Assembly: GCA_947462335.1 (NCBI GenBank)
Contig: OX381721.1
Coordinates: 9,734,001 to 9,798,000 of the forward strand
DNA: 64,000 nt
Source of the DNA: Harmothoe impar
Lineage: Eukaryota > Annelida > Polychaeta > Phyllodocida > Polynoidae
Direction: 5' to 3'
Position numbers and translations under genes: made by a program
Shown here: one piece after another, positions 47,488 to 59,516 of the stretch
How the letters are laid out: every line of letters starts with the position of its first letter
Numbering within the stretch: position 1 is the first letter of the stretch
The notes under the pieces: model-generated
What the model was told of the DNA's origin: nothing
Seen by the model: only the letters and a program-made list of their open reading frames with translations
Database searches by the model: none

Positions 47488-47930
47488 GCTTTACATCATA
47501 ACATGTGTTTCAGGATACCTGGACACACACAAGGAGAACAAATATTTTTCAGCATTTTAAAGCCATTTCTAAGGTTATATCTTTCATATTTATATAGTTG
47601 AGGTGATAATCCTGTCCTATCCTGGGCGATAATACACAATCATTTCGTATCATATATGCAAACAAACATGATCTCAGTTAAGCAACACATACTTTCTGAT
47701 TTTTGAAATTTTCCAGATAAAGGCAGAGTATCATCACCTATTGTTTTTAAATACAAGACTTACTATGCTTAACTATAGGAAGGGCATTATTCAATGACCC
47801 CCCCCCCCCATTGAATACAATGTGGCTATATTCAATGGGCTTGGAAAAGGCGGCTTCAAAGAATATGGCCCCTAACCCCCACTCGTGAAATACGGCAGAG
47901 ACGGTATCAATGGGCGTTTGCATTTGTCTA

Positions 47931-48049
47931 CACCCTCAGAAAAATGAGCGTCACTGTCACCGAAAGCACTATCACCTGAAAGCCAGGCAGTGCCAGACTT
48001 TCAGGTGAGAGTGCTTTTGGCGACAGTGACGCTCACTTTTCTGAGGGTG
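47931..48049. mobile_element. 119-bp hairpin element (CACCCTCAG ends)
   Basis: Two arms of 52 bp (47931-47982 and 47998-48049) are inverted near-copies: left CACCCTCAGAAAAATGAGCG, and the right reverse complement CACCCTCAGAAAAGTGAGCG. They are separated by only 15 bp. This is a typical snap-back MITE or a recently formed inverted duplication. No target duplication is clear. Confidence 0.75.
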
Positions 48050-51000
48050 CATGTATGTACAATGTATACCTTTTCACGTTCTATGACTCCCGCCCATATT
48101 CCAGGTGTCGTCTGCTTCCATTGTGCCCCTGTCGGCGGCACCAGCAAGTACCCTGTCATTTACTCAGCGTCCAGTCATGACTTCTCCTCTATAGGGTCAC
48201 AACATCAGGCCAAACGAACCAGACATAATGTAGGTTTCAGCTAACCTAACTATACTTTGTACACCCAACCTTCATTGACAAGATATCAAATGCAGTTAAA
48301 ATATTTCGAGAGAGGTTTGTTCAAAATTACCATGAAAGTGAAACAGTACTGAAAGGCATTGGTACCACTGCAAAACCCTACATGCATCCCATGCAGAAAA
48401 TCACAACTAATAATGAATAAATCTTACCTATGTTTCCCCTGACCATGTTATAAACGCACATTTTGCTGGCCCCATTGACCTGTCTGACCCTAAGGAGAAG
48501 TCTCTATAGTGGAGAAGAGGAGTCCACTGGGACCTTTGAAACCATTGAAACTGTATCCTCAGACTTGACACTTTGGATGGACTCTGTGGACAAGGAATGA
48601 AGATTTCTCATGTCAGATACTGGTAGGAAGAGGGGTAGGTAGGGAGAGGAGGGAGACAGGGCTGAGATGACTTGTCTGTTTGTGTGGTGCCTTTAGAAGT
48701 GGGCTACTTTGAATGGCCATTTACTGGTTAATAGCCCAAGATGAACCCACAACTAGTTTGTAAATGGATTCTGGTATATCTCTCAAGTAGAAATGGAATT
48801 GGATCTGAAGAGTTGAATCATTGTTCAGTGAAAGGGTAAGTGATTTTGGAGACTTTCGAGGTTGATATTATATTAAATGTATTTAATAAAAAAAAAGAAT
48901 ATTTTCTACATGGTGATGTGCATAACAATAATTCTGATATGCTAGGGACCTTTATGCTATTTACAGATATTATTATTTCTTTTCTTGCATATGTCGATAG
49001 CATACTGTAGGTTTGTTTAAAATGAAAATCTAAGCCCTTTTCTTTCAATTGGAATTGTACATCCGCACATTTATCAAAATAACTGAAGGAAAAACTAAGG
49101 ACTTGTGGTTGCAAGTTGAGTAATACATATAGGACAGGAGCTTTTATCTCAAGTTTGACCGCCTGCATAGGTTTCCCCACCAAGTCCAAATTGAGTACAC
49201 GACTCTCATAATCTACGTGATGAACTTAACCATTTTAAAGGATAAAACAATACGAGGTTGCACGTGAGAATTTCAAGAACTCTATAATAATAGTTCCTTA
49301 TCAACACAGGGAAATAGTAGAAACGTCTAGCGAGTGCAAGATACATTGAAATGTATACTGTCAATTTACTGTGAATTTCAGGTATTTCCGGGGCATTTCA
49401 GCCTGTCATGGAGGGCCGACATAGGTGGGATGCTCGACAAATTGACATGATCATCTAGAGAGGAGCCTGTCATCTAAAACAGACTACATCTTTTTGCATG
49501 AGTATTTTACTGCCACACGTGCCATATATCAGGCCGTCTGTGCCACACGCGTTGCCAATGCACCACTTGCTGCCTTCTGCCTGTCACTCGGCCATTGCCT
49601 CATCATGATACAGTCCTTCTTTCTATATTGTCCTGTTGCACTGTCTGTCCGATGCATATTGCCTTTGCCTTCCGCGTCCCCGTCATATTTCGACGACAAT
49701 CTGTACAGGAGTGTGCAGGAGGAGGGGGGATAAGGGAAGGGCTGCATACGTGACACAGTCTTTAGCAAACAAATCTTTTTATCTCGGTCATACCTTTGTT
49801 TCTTTTGTCTTGCCCCTCCTCTGAAAGTTTCGTCCGACCAAATATAATAGTTGTGTACTTTACCACCCCCTATTTAATTTAAAGGTATAGCCTGTACGCC
49901 GTTTGTATAACCTAACACGTGAGCCTGCATGGTGCCTGCCCATTGCCACCTAATACCCTCTATAATACCTGCCTCCATTTACCCCCCCCTCCTCCTCCTC
50001 CTCCAGATCATGCCTCACACCTCCTGTTCTCAGTATGTAGATGAAGACAGATACCCCACACCCTCTCCACACCCCTCCTCCCCCTCTCCTCCCCCACCAG
50101 CCACCATCACATTGTTCCCGTACAAATCGGCGTATCGCCTCACTCCTGGGTGGGCGCCACCACTTGGTCACATTTTTGTCACTTTTTACCTTTGGGTTTC
50201 TCAGTTTCTGCGTGTGTGGTCCGGAGTGTTTAGCAGTCTTATATCTGCTAACGGAGCTCAGAAGTTCAGTTCACTCCTATATGTCTCTCTCCCCAGCGGC
50301 CTGGCTGTCGTTGTCGGGGATGCATACCATGGAGGCTTGATCAGGTCTGCAATTTGTTTTGCTGTGTGTTATAATGGCTGATGCACATGTAGGTAATTCA
50401 CCTATCAATCTCCTGCACTATCTGTATCTGTGTATGTCTGCATGTCGATCTATCTCTTCTCTCTCTGTCCCTGTCTCTGTCTCTCTGTCTATGACTCTAT
50501 CTAACTCTTAGCTAAGAGGCACACACGGAGGGACAGATATATTATCTAGATAGAGACAGAGAGGGAGACAACACGACAGACAGACAGGCAGACAGAAGCA
50601 GAGAAGGTGGGGGCGAGGAGAGGGGATATATATTAGTATCTATAGTAGTAATTGGAGACTAGCAATAAGTGACAAACATAAGTATGTGAGGTAAAAAGTT
50701 TCATCTGGAAAGATACTGTTGTAAGTGTTACACTGTTTGAACTGATGGCCACCTGTATAGTTTGTCTTCCATTTTCAAAAATCTAATGGTACATTGAAAG
50801 CGCAGGATATACTAGACCTTCGGTCAAGTGGCTTCTGCATTTGAACCTGGTGAACAAAAATAACTATTGGCAATAGTCTTTTCTTTTGGCAATCATAATA
50901 TATAAGTCAATCTTTAGCCTATACCCATTAATTCTGGATAATAAAACCAATTACAAACAGACAAATAGCTATACCCTTTGATCTCAGTCCATGGATCCGG

Positions 51001-52550
51001 GAGCCATGGAGCTATGTCCCCCTATCCCTACACCCCCTCTCCTTCCCAGTTTGCTATACCCTTCATGCTATACCCCATAGGATACAGGGTCCCCGACCTC
51101 ACACCGCGCCATCTTCATAAATCGGCTCTCACCCCAACATCTGACAAACAATTATGTACGCTTACGTCCGCCGGACATTGGCGTCGCCCATTTTGATTAC
51201 CTACATAGGGCCACACTGACAACCATCTATAGGCCTTTTGTGTCTGCTTCCGGGATGTCTTGATGTGATCTGAGAAAAAGGTCTATTTCTTTGATTGTCA
51301 TAAATTTCATTTTCAACACCTGCTCTGTGGAGTTTTGATAATTGTTGAAGGCTTCCTGTCTTTAGACCCCATATGAAAGCTGAGGGAACAATCTGTTTGT
51401 GAATTCACTCACACCTGCAGGGGTTTTACCTTTGGGAAGTGGTCCTTAAAACCCAGAGTAAAACATAAACTGGGGCATGAAAAAGGTCATTTCGGCAAGT
51501 AGAAGTGATTTAATTCACAGATGTCCTTGTCAGCATGGAGTCGTATTATAAAGAAATGACCACGACAAACTCTTGCCTGGTCTTGTCATGGTTTCACTGC
51601 TGTCGCCCCCTCCCCTTACACTGTAGTATCACAATTTCTTTTCTTTTTTCCCAAGCAATACTCATAATAATCTATACTATACAAAATGCACATGATAATA
51701 TCACACGTTTCCAATACCATCCAAGGGAAAACAAGGTTACATCGCAGTATATTTTTATATTATATCATGATTTCCAGCTTTCTGTTTTGGCGTATGAACG
51801 GGGAAAAAGTCTAGCAGTCCCAATTTGCAGGAGAGTCTTGCAATGTTGGATTCTCTTTCCATAATATCATAGATCTAGTGGAGCGATGCTTGAACTGTAG
51901 TGCTTGACCCTCCAAAAGTTCAGCATTGCTAGACGATTTAATATGCAAATTTGGTAAGCTCATTCTAAATAATAATTCATCATTCTATAAGGAGCGCCTG
52001 CCTCGCATGTGGGAGCTTCACTTCTTATTCTACATCCCCTATTTTCAAATAGATATAGACCAGAAAGCGGCGGAAATTGAGTAATTAGGCCTTATATCAA
52101 ATTGAAATCGAGGTTTAAAAATACCTGCACACCCCTAAGTTTAGTTCTCACAAATTGTGAGCAGGACAGTAGACCCCCATGGACGCCATTCCCCAGCCTC
52201 TACCCCTGTCGTGCTGGTTATATAGACAACAGCTGCCGGTGATGAGCTCTAAATGCCACCCGCCCCTGTTGTACATTTCACTAATTACCCCTCTAGCCCT
52301 GACCTTCATCCCTGCCTATCAATTGCCATGGAGACCGGCTAGACGCGTGCTCCAAGCTCGAAATGAACACCTAAGGATGACTGGGCTGAATTACCCCGCT
52401 GCCAAGGGGCTGCTTAGAGCAGAGACAACAGGTGCAAGGGGTGGAGGTGTGTGTGTATGTGTGGAGGGGGAGACTGCTCCTCAACATGATGGGTTGGATG
52501 GAAAAAGGAAAAAAAGGGAAATATGGAAATAATCGCCAAAAGACAACACG
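48050..52550. other. non-coding, partly low complexity
   Basis: A CT-rich then GA-rich tract at 50441-50612 is listed separately. The frame at 49929-50381 starts in CT-rich simple sequence and has no domain. No credible exon seen. Confidence 0.35.
50441..50612. repeat. CT-rich tract followed by complementary GA-rich tract
   Basis: TCTCTGTCTCTGTCTC-type sequence is followed about 40 bp later by AGAGACAGAGAGGGAGACA-type sequence, giving a loose inverted repeat. Confidence 0.75.
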
Positions 52551-52559
52551 AGAGGACAC

Positions 52560-52800
52560 TATTGCCCAACGGCAGCAACAAGAACATCCGCAACAACAAG
52601 AACATGCACAGCAACAAGAACATGCACGGCAACAAGAACATGAGTATAGCAACAAAAACATATACAGCAACAAGAACATGTACAGCAACAAGAACATGAA
52701 CTTGAACATGTACAGCAACAAGAACATGTACAGCAACAAGAACATGTTCAGCAACAAGAACATGTGCAGCAACAGCAGGAATAACATGTAGCAACAGCAG
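52560..52800. repeat. minisatellite of CAACAAGAACATG units
   Basis: Tandem units of about 18 bp (AGCAACAAGAACATGTAC with variants), at least ten in a row. A + frame across it reads SNKNMY-type repeats (52432-52791). It is better explained as translated minisatellite than as a gene, since the antisense frames are equally long. Confidence 0.9.
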
Positions 52801-53010
52801 CAACTGGTAGCAAAGTTAAGACAGCATGCAACAACTGTAACAGCACCAGGAGCAACTGCAACAGCAGCAACTGAAGCAAATGCAACACCAGCAACAGCGG
52901 TAGAAGTGGTACCAACAGCAATTGCAGCAGCAGCAGCAACTACAACAGCAGAGGCAATAGCGGCAACTACAACAGAAGCAGTGGAAACAACATCAACGAC
53001 AAAGCGACCA
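52801..53010. repeat. degenerate CAG/CAA/ACA trinucleotide-like tract
   Basis: Continues from the minisatellite as AGCAGCAACTGCAACAGCAG-type sequence, interrupted and decayed. Confidence 0.8.
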
Positions 53011-56000
53011 AAGAAGATGACTTAAACAGAGTTGAAGCAATTGCATATTTCCTGATTCTGACTTTATAAATAATGTTTGACACAATAATGTACAGCTTAG
53101 AGGAGGTTAGAAGGAATAAAGAAAAAATATATACATGATTATAAAATTAATAGCAGGAATAGTGGCATTGCAGATGTTGGTGGGATCAATGTTATCTGAG
53201 GGAAGAAAGTGAAGAAACAGCTTGAAAGTAGACTGGAAGGAAGATGGGGGTCTCATAAAAGGAGTAAGGTGTGACGACCGGAGAACGAGCTGGAGAAATA
53301 GCAGAGCCAGGGGGCATCAGTTTCAAAGGTAACAGAAAGAGTTGCAAAGTTAAGAATAAATACCAGTTGAGCAAAGAAAGATGACGATGACACATATCCC
53401 ATCTGTGCTGCCACCCCCTGTATACGTTCCCATGGAGACTTCCTGGAGGAACACCTATCAGCCAATCAGGAGGCAGCCAGGCGGAATGCTACGCTCCACT
53501 ACACAGGGCAGGACCTCCGGGAGGAGAGCACACCTCTGGGGGGAGAGTCACCGCCCTCTGGGGTGCCCCCTGGTGGATGGATGGGGAACAAGGTGTATCT
53601 TATTACTGCCTGTGACTTCTGGTTATGTGGGCAGCATGTCTGCTATAGATGTTGTGTGTCTGTGGGGGAGCTAACTATCATTCATCTTAGTATACTTGTA
53701 GCCTGTCGGTCATAACTACCTTGTCCCAACCTTATCTTGGACATTGCTATGCACCTACCAGTGTAGGCTGTCATTATGGTTTAGTTTGTAGGCCTAGCCC
53801 TCATCGCAGCCATTTCCTCTGAGAATTTAAAACCTTAAAACCAAACTATTATCGATCCATGAAGCTAGTGGGATAACAGGGGTCAATCCCGGGGAGTCAA
53901 TATAATCGATACGAACATTGATAGATGATTGTATTTCAGAAACTCCCTTCCCAAAACTCTAAACATTATGGCAACGATGATCCCAAAAAGAATGACTTGA
54001 TAGGACCCTGCAGCTAACGTTAGTTAGTGCAAATAATGATTACACACTTGCCCCGAGGATTTCATGTGGAAGGATCATACTACTACTGTTCTTTTTGCTG
54101 CAACCACATCACATGGTAATTCTACCAGACATGAAATGGCTGGATCACAATCAAAACCCTTATCTACATTTGGAAGGTTGTGAAACAGGTGACAAAACTG
54201 TTTTATTAGCTGAGAATCCACTAGATATGGTAAAAAATGTAAGAAAAAAGACGTTGCCAGCCAGGTGTTTTTGTGACAATACAGTACTGGAACAACACAT
54301 ATTTGCATATGTCAATTTACGAGAAATAGTTACAAGGGGTGGAGTGGATTAAATGTCCCCATACAACGTAATGTGCCTAGAAACATGACTGTTGTATGTG
54401 TCAGTGAATGTGGCTGTATCAGGACCTTCACATTGTTATAGACGAGGTCTGTGCAGGATGTGCCTTGTCTGTTTGCCTGTACCCGGCTATCTGTCACACT
54501 TTAACTAGGGCTGGTTGTTATCACCCCCAGGAGGTGTCTGTGAGTGTGGGGTCCCCTATCTATCCTCCTGTATCTATAACTAGATGTGCCAGACCTTGTT
54601 ATCTCAGCCTTAAACTGGTATGAAATCATGCACAGTGTCCGCTGCAGTTGTGCCACATAAAGATGATGTTCTTTGATCTTTATTAAGCTGAAGGCATGCA
54701 ACTAAATCTCTGACATGTCCCATTACCTTCATATCTTTAAATTACATGACTAAAACCTGCGTAGAAAGAATGGACAATCAACATGTTACAGATCTGTCTT
54801 TATTTCTTGTTTATTCTGAACTTAACATTTCAATTATATTTGCAAGTTGGTCTTTGGTGAATATGGAAACTTCTGCTTAAAAAAAGAGACATATTCAAAT
54901 TAATGAACTGTTCATTTTATTATGTAAGCATCAGCGGAATTCGGTAATATACATATTCGAAAACGAGACTGAGTGGGTTCTTTATCCACAGCTCTTCTGC
55001 TGTCCGCATAGGCTACTGATAATAAAATGCATAGCATTCATCATTGTGGAAAATTCCCAATGGTCAAGAGCTTATTACCATGGTGTGAACTTGTTACAAA
55101 TCCTTAAGCACCTGCAGCTGGTGTTCATCAATATGGCTGTACATACATGATTTTATAGACACATGATGCAGCCCTGTGCCCACCGACCATGCAGCTCTGA
55201 TAGCAAAACCAAATTGTCACAGCCTCTGATAACAGGGTATCTTCCCGCCTGTCTCCCCAGCATGCAGGGAAGAAGAGCACATTAGTCTAGTAGTTGGTGT
55301 TTTTCCCACCAGGCGGTACTGTCGGTATGCAAGGTCCAGGGTGTACTACAGTCGTGAAAAGGAATTATGCCCATATTCAATTAAGACTGTACACACTAAT
55401 ATCATAGCATCAAGGGTAGTTGCTGCTCAATACATATTTTAGAATAGGTATAAAACAACATTTTCAGAAAATACCAAGATGTCTAGCTGATTTAACAAAA
55501 CATTGACCAAACTCAAAATTTCCTGGGTATTTTCTGGACCCTTCTGTGTGTCTGTGGTGACCAGGGATAGGAGTAAAGAATACATTAACTAGGGAATGGT
55601 GAGAACTCAAGCATCCACATTCCTACAGTGATCTCTGCACCCGGGCCCCATCCTCTCTCTGTCTTTCTGATGAAGATTTCAGGAGCAGCTTGAGTTACTG
55701 CTCACTCCCTTGTTATCTTGGAAGGGGATTGTGCCAACTGCCGAAGTCAATGAGCAGATAAGACTGTGGGGTTACTCATCTAAATGCCAGGTAGATCTGA
55801 TGTTTGGGGTAGGGACTGGATAGATATGATCTTCCATTATTTGGGAATGTAAATTCAAATACTGTGGAATATTTTATTATATCATAGGGTGGACTCGCCA
55901 ATGAGATTTCCAGGAAGTGAAAATAAAATACGTGAGAGAAAATGAATTCAGTTTGGATAAGTTATAGCCATGTCGTGTTCTGGTAAGTGAACACATTGCT

Positions 56001-56445
56001 ACTAAATTGCTTCCTGAACCCAGTGACTTCCATAGAGGCGGTCATTGCTTCACCAAGGTTCATCTTGTCCGCAAGCTCTCCTGGCTATATAATTGCGTTG
56101 TCCAACGTTGTACATGTTCAAGGCCCAAGGACCAGTGCCTACTTGTAGAGGCAGACCGAACAGAGGCGTGAGCACTGCCCCGTCCAATGAGATAAGAAGC
56201 CACTGGAAGCCACATCTACTGTGGCGCCCCCAGGGAAGAGGAATCTGAAACTGTGGGCGATAATTGGGGGTTAATTGATGCGGCTGTCTGGGTCGTTATG
56301 ACGTCATAAGGAGGGGGATTCCAGCCTCAAGTTTGAGTGACAGCGCCATGGATGATAGTCTCCCCAAATAAACTCTCTCTGTAATTGCTTTAACCCTCTG
56401 TGAAGTTGTGTGTCTTGGACAATCAATTATTGGGATTAACCCTTT
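53011..56445. other. non-coding
   Basis: Contains a CTCF-like motif (53563-53576, listed separately). Otherwise unique, mainly AT-rich DNA without recognised exons. A donor-like CTG|gtaagtg near 55981 has no convincing open exon upstream. Confidence 0.35.
53563..53576 (-). promoter_or_regulatory. CTCF-like motif
   Basis: The minus strand reads CCACCAGGGGGCAC, a near-ideal CTCF core. Confidence 0.45.
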
Positions 56446-56640
56446 AATGACGGTATAACGAGTGTCTCAATGCGTCCTGATCAATGTCATTATGGATAAC
56501 TCGCCGCTGCTGCATTGATGCATTGGTGCTCGCCCTTCAAGACTGTATCTACCCCACAGCCCCTGCATGATGCATAGATTGCAACACTAGCCATGCAGCT
56601 ACTCCACAGTGCTGCAATCGTGAATGAGCTAAGTATATAG
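56446..56640. mobile_element. TTAACCCTTT-family MITE, copy K
   Basis: Starts TTAACCCTTTAATGACGGTA, with the core ATAACTCGCCGCTGCTGCAT and GCATTGATGCATTGGTGC. The right end is degraded near 56640. Confidence 0.55.
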
Positions 56641-57661
56641 CTCTAAGTGATTGGCAACTGTGTGTAGATTTACTAATTAAACAGTGGTAAGAAAAGATGA
56701 ACAGCGATTTGAAATATGGTAGACAGAAAGCATCAAGATTCTAGAATTATTTGATTTAGATAAACCTGGAAATTGACATAAAGTGGCTTCATTATTGAGT
56801 TGACTGACGAATATTGAAAGTTACATTTCAGACATAATAGATTGGCGCTATGGGTGTGAATTGGGTTTGCAGATGTAACAACTAAATATTATTGGGTGTC
56901 AGAGGTGCTATTCTGAGTGAATAGCAGCTTTAATATGATTTCAAATATACATAAAATCCAACTGTATGTACAATGTACATGTGAAGGTTTTATCTCAAAC
57001 TGCAAATATACATGTACGCATGTACCGACCTCGATCACTGTGGATATTAGCACCCAGGAGAACCTCTGACAAGGCAGGGGGAACACGATTCTGTAGACGA
57101 CTCTCACTCCTCCTGTACCTACAATTGCCGCCAAAACCTAATCGTTCTCCAGGGGGCACAAAGGTCGGCGGCCACCCAGGAGGCCGACAAATAGGATACA
57201 TGAACATCACCATCACATGGCCAGGGGGGCATGGCTTCAGCCACTGGAGTTTCATAGGGGTAGGAGTCATGAAAGGTCACAGATAGGAAAATGTTTGCAC
57301 CAATTATGTATAATGTTACAAGAAGTAAGGAAATGGCTTTCAGGATCTTCAAAGCAGCGCTCATGCCAGTAAAGTGGTCCTGAACAGATGACTCCCGAGA
57401 CAAGTAAGGTGGTGACTTTCCATGATAAAGTTGTGGTCATGTTTGATTTTGCAGAATGCTCATAAAATTATCTCTATAATCTAAATTTAAAAATATTTCC
57501 ATATTAGGAGATTCACAAAGCAATTATCTGTGGTACATAGGCCTAATAATGCAGGATTTTGAAGTTGAATATAGCTATTATTTACATATTTGTCAGTTGC
57601 GCTCCAGAAACGTTCAAAACCTTTATTAACAACTTCTCTGCAAAGTCACCCGTTCTTAATG
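56641..57661. other. non-coding
   Basis: AT-rich apart from 57010-57290, where several antiparallel frames without domains overlap. Nothing recognised. Confidence 0.3.
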
Positions 57662-57663
57662 TA

Positions 57664-58570
57664 CACTGCAAAAAAGGTGTCTAGATCCTAAACACAATCC
57701 TAAACACATTCCTGTCCCGTTTTTGTCCACACAATATGTTCCTAAACATGTTTAGACCAATAACTATGTTTAGCTCAGTGCTTAGACATTTCTGTGTATA
57801 AAGCAATGTGTTTAGGACAATGAAGTGTTTAGCATTCATGAATTTAGCATATATTTGTGTTTATCTGTGAAGTGCCTAAGGATAAAAGTGGTGTGCCTAG
57901 AGATGTAGATTATTATTCTGTTTAGATATTTATATTTAAATAAATAAATAATTTAATTTCCATATAGTGTCTTGAAGAGACTTCTAGCAGCCCCCCCCCC
58001 CTTTAATAGGGCAATATGTGCATCACTATTTCACATAGGCCTCTACTTTAACATAGACAAAACCTTGAGCCAATACAACAGACATTCAGGGAAGATAATG
58101 CTTTATCCATTCATAGAGTTCTTAAAAGAGGTGTCTGTGTAGCAGATGTATCTTTATTGCGTCGTAATCATAGTGTACCATAGTGATATAGCATTCAACC
58201 CTTGAATCCTGCATTGTGTATTATTATCCTTTTGTATCCCATGCAATTTAAGTTAAATAATTCAGATTTAAGCACCTATAGATCCACAATAACATCTGAG
58301 TTGTTGTAGAAACTACAGTCAACCACAAAGCTGCCATCTAGTATGTGTTTGATTTACTATGATGTAAACACTACATGTTTACATCCTAAACACCAATGTT
58401 TCATAATGTTTAAATACTAAACATCTAAACATATTCAATTTAACTATTTAGAATAAAAGTGTTTAATTCCTAAACAGAAGGATTCAAAGACACAAACCTA
58501 GTATTATGTTTGGACATTAAACATGTTTAGACCTAAACATGTTTAAAACCTAAGCACCTTTTTTACAGTG
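57664..58570. mobile_element. 907-bp TA-flanked element with AAACATGTTTAG arrays
   Basis: Inverted ends: CACTGCAAAAAAGGTGTC on the left and CACTGTAAAAAAGGTGCT as the reverse complement of the right. TA lies on both sides (57662-57663 and 58571-58572). Both subterminal regions carry many TAAACA/TGTTTA words, often as the palindrome AAACATGTTT. No transposase frame. A related larger copy is at 60456. Confidence 0.8.
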
Positions 58571-58572
58571 TA

Positions 58573-59240
58573 TTGGTTTATAGCTATACCAAAAGAAAAC
58601 ATTTATAAATCTTGTTGAGGTTGACATTTGGGTTCGCAAAATATCTGTAGACGTCACAAAATTAATGACGTCCACAATGCATAGTCACGCACACCTGCTT
58701 CTTGGACCAGAGAAATGCCCCTCCCCCCCCCCCCCCAACCTAAGAGGTCAAGTAAAAAGGGGTGAAAAGGTATCAGAAATATATTTTGCCCCCCCCCTTC
58801 ATTGAACTGCTTGCTACGGCCCTCCATCATCCATACTTTAAAGTAGAGAACTGCACATGCATAAGCATTATTTTTCTAGTATAACCTTATCCAAGAAGGC
58901 CATTTGCAAAAGCAATGGTATATGGTACGATTAATCATCTGTCTCAATCACCTGAAGTTATGCTGACGTCCATAAAAGTCATTGAAATTTTTCGCAATAC
59001 ATTGAGGGCCAAAATCCATTGCAGATTCATACAAATGTCACATATTGTATCAACATGGCCATTTATAAGAGGACCTTAAACGTATTGCCCTCTACCCTCA
59101 AAGATCTGTACACGATTTATCTAGTCGGCTATTTATGACCTTTCCTCACCTCCAACCTCCACCCCCTCACGTCCAGTCTCCTCCCTCCCCCATCACTCAG
59201 CCCCCCCCCAATCCTACCAGTCTCCACGATACCCCTACAC
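58573..59240. other. non-coding
   Basis: Holds poly-C runs near 58725 and 58790 and a C-rich stretch at 59135-59260. No gene recognised. Confidence 0.4.
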
Positions 59241-59254
59241 TTACCCCCGCTCCT

Positions 59255-59516
59255 CTCCACTGCGCAGGCGCAAATTGGAACAAGATGGCTACCCCCTTGT
59301 GTCATTTTTCTTCGTATTATTCCCGCCGACGTCGGCGGTCAAGGCCCTGGCGATAAGCCGTCGGAGCGCGCTGCGATAGCGGGCGGGCATGTCACTTCCG
59401 GTATCTGCCGGAAGGACGGCCATGATGAGAGCGCTAATAGAACACGTGATCAAGAAGCTGCGCGCGCAATTACGAATGTGGACGGAGAATGCGCACGCAA
59501 TTACCGGAAGTGATAG
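59255..59516 (+). promoter_or_regulatory. housekeeping-type promoter cluster (NRF1, YY1, ETS, E-box)
   Basis: In order: TGCGCAGGCGCA (59261-59272, NRF1), ATTGG (59274-59278, inverted CCAAT), CAAGATGGC (59281-59289, YY1), CACTTCCGGTA (59393-59403, ETS), GCCGGAAGG (about 59407, ETS), CACGTG (59443-59448) and ACCGGAAGTG (59503-59512, ETS). CpG density is high. The ETS sites face both ways, so transcription in either direction is possible. The + direction is favoured by the candidate first exon. Confidence 0.6.
59422..59516 (+). CDS. candidate first coding exon, unknown product
   Basis: Inside the promoter cluster, ATGATG in a fair start context (GGCCATGATGA) opens a frame reading MMRALIEHVIKKLRAQLRM and then WTENAHAITGSD. 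It runs to the donor GATAG|gtgagg in phase 2. The N-terminus looks like an amphipathic basic helix. It is too short to identify, and no partner exon was found. The opposite strand is also open through 59289-59561, so coding status is uncertain. It is listed because start, frame, donor and promoter motifs coincide. Confidence 0.3.

Noticed and set aside
49929..50381. 150-codon + frame
   Set aside because: Begins in CT-rich simple sequence and has no recognisable domain; the opposite strand is also partly open.
52371..52803. Long LLLYMFLL-type antisense frames
   Set aside because: Translation of a minisatellite; not a membrane protein.
55911..55981. Possible exon before donor CTG|gtaagtg
   Set aside because: All frames contain stops before the donor.
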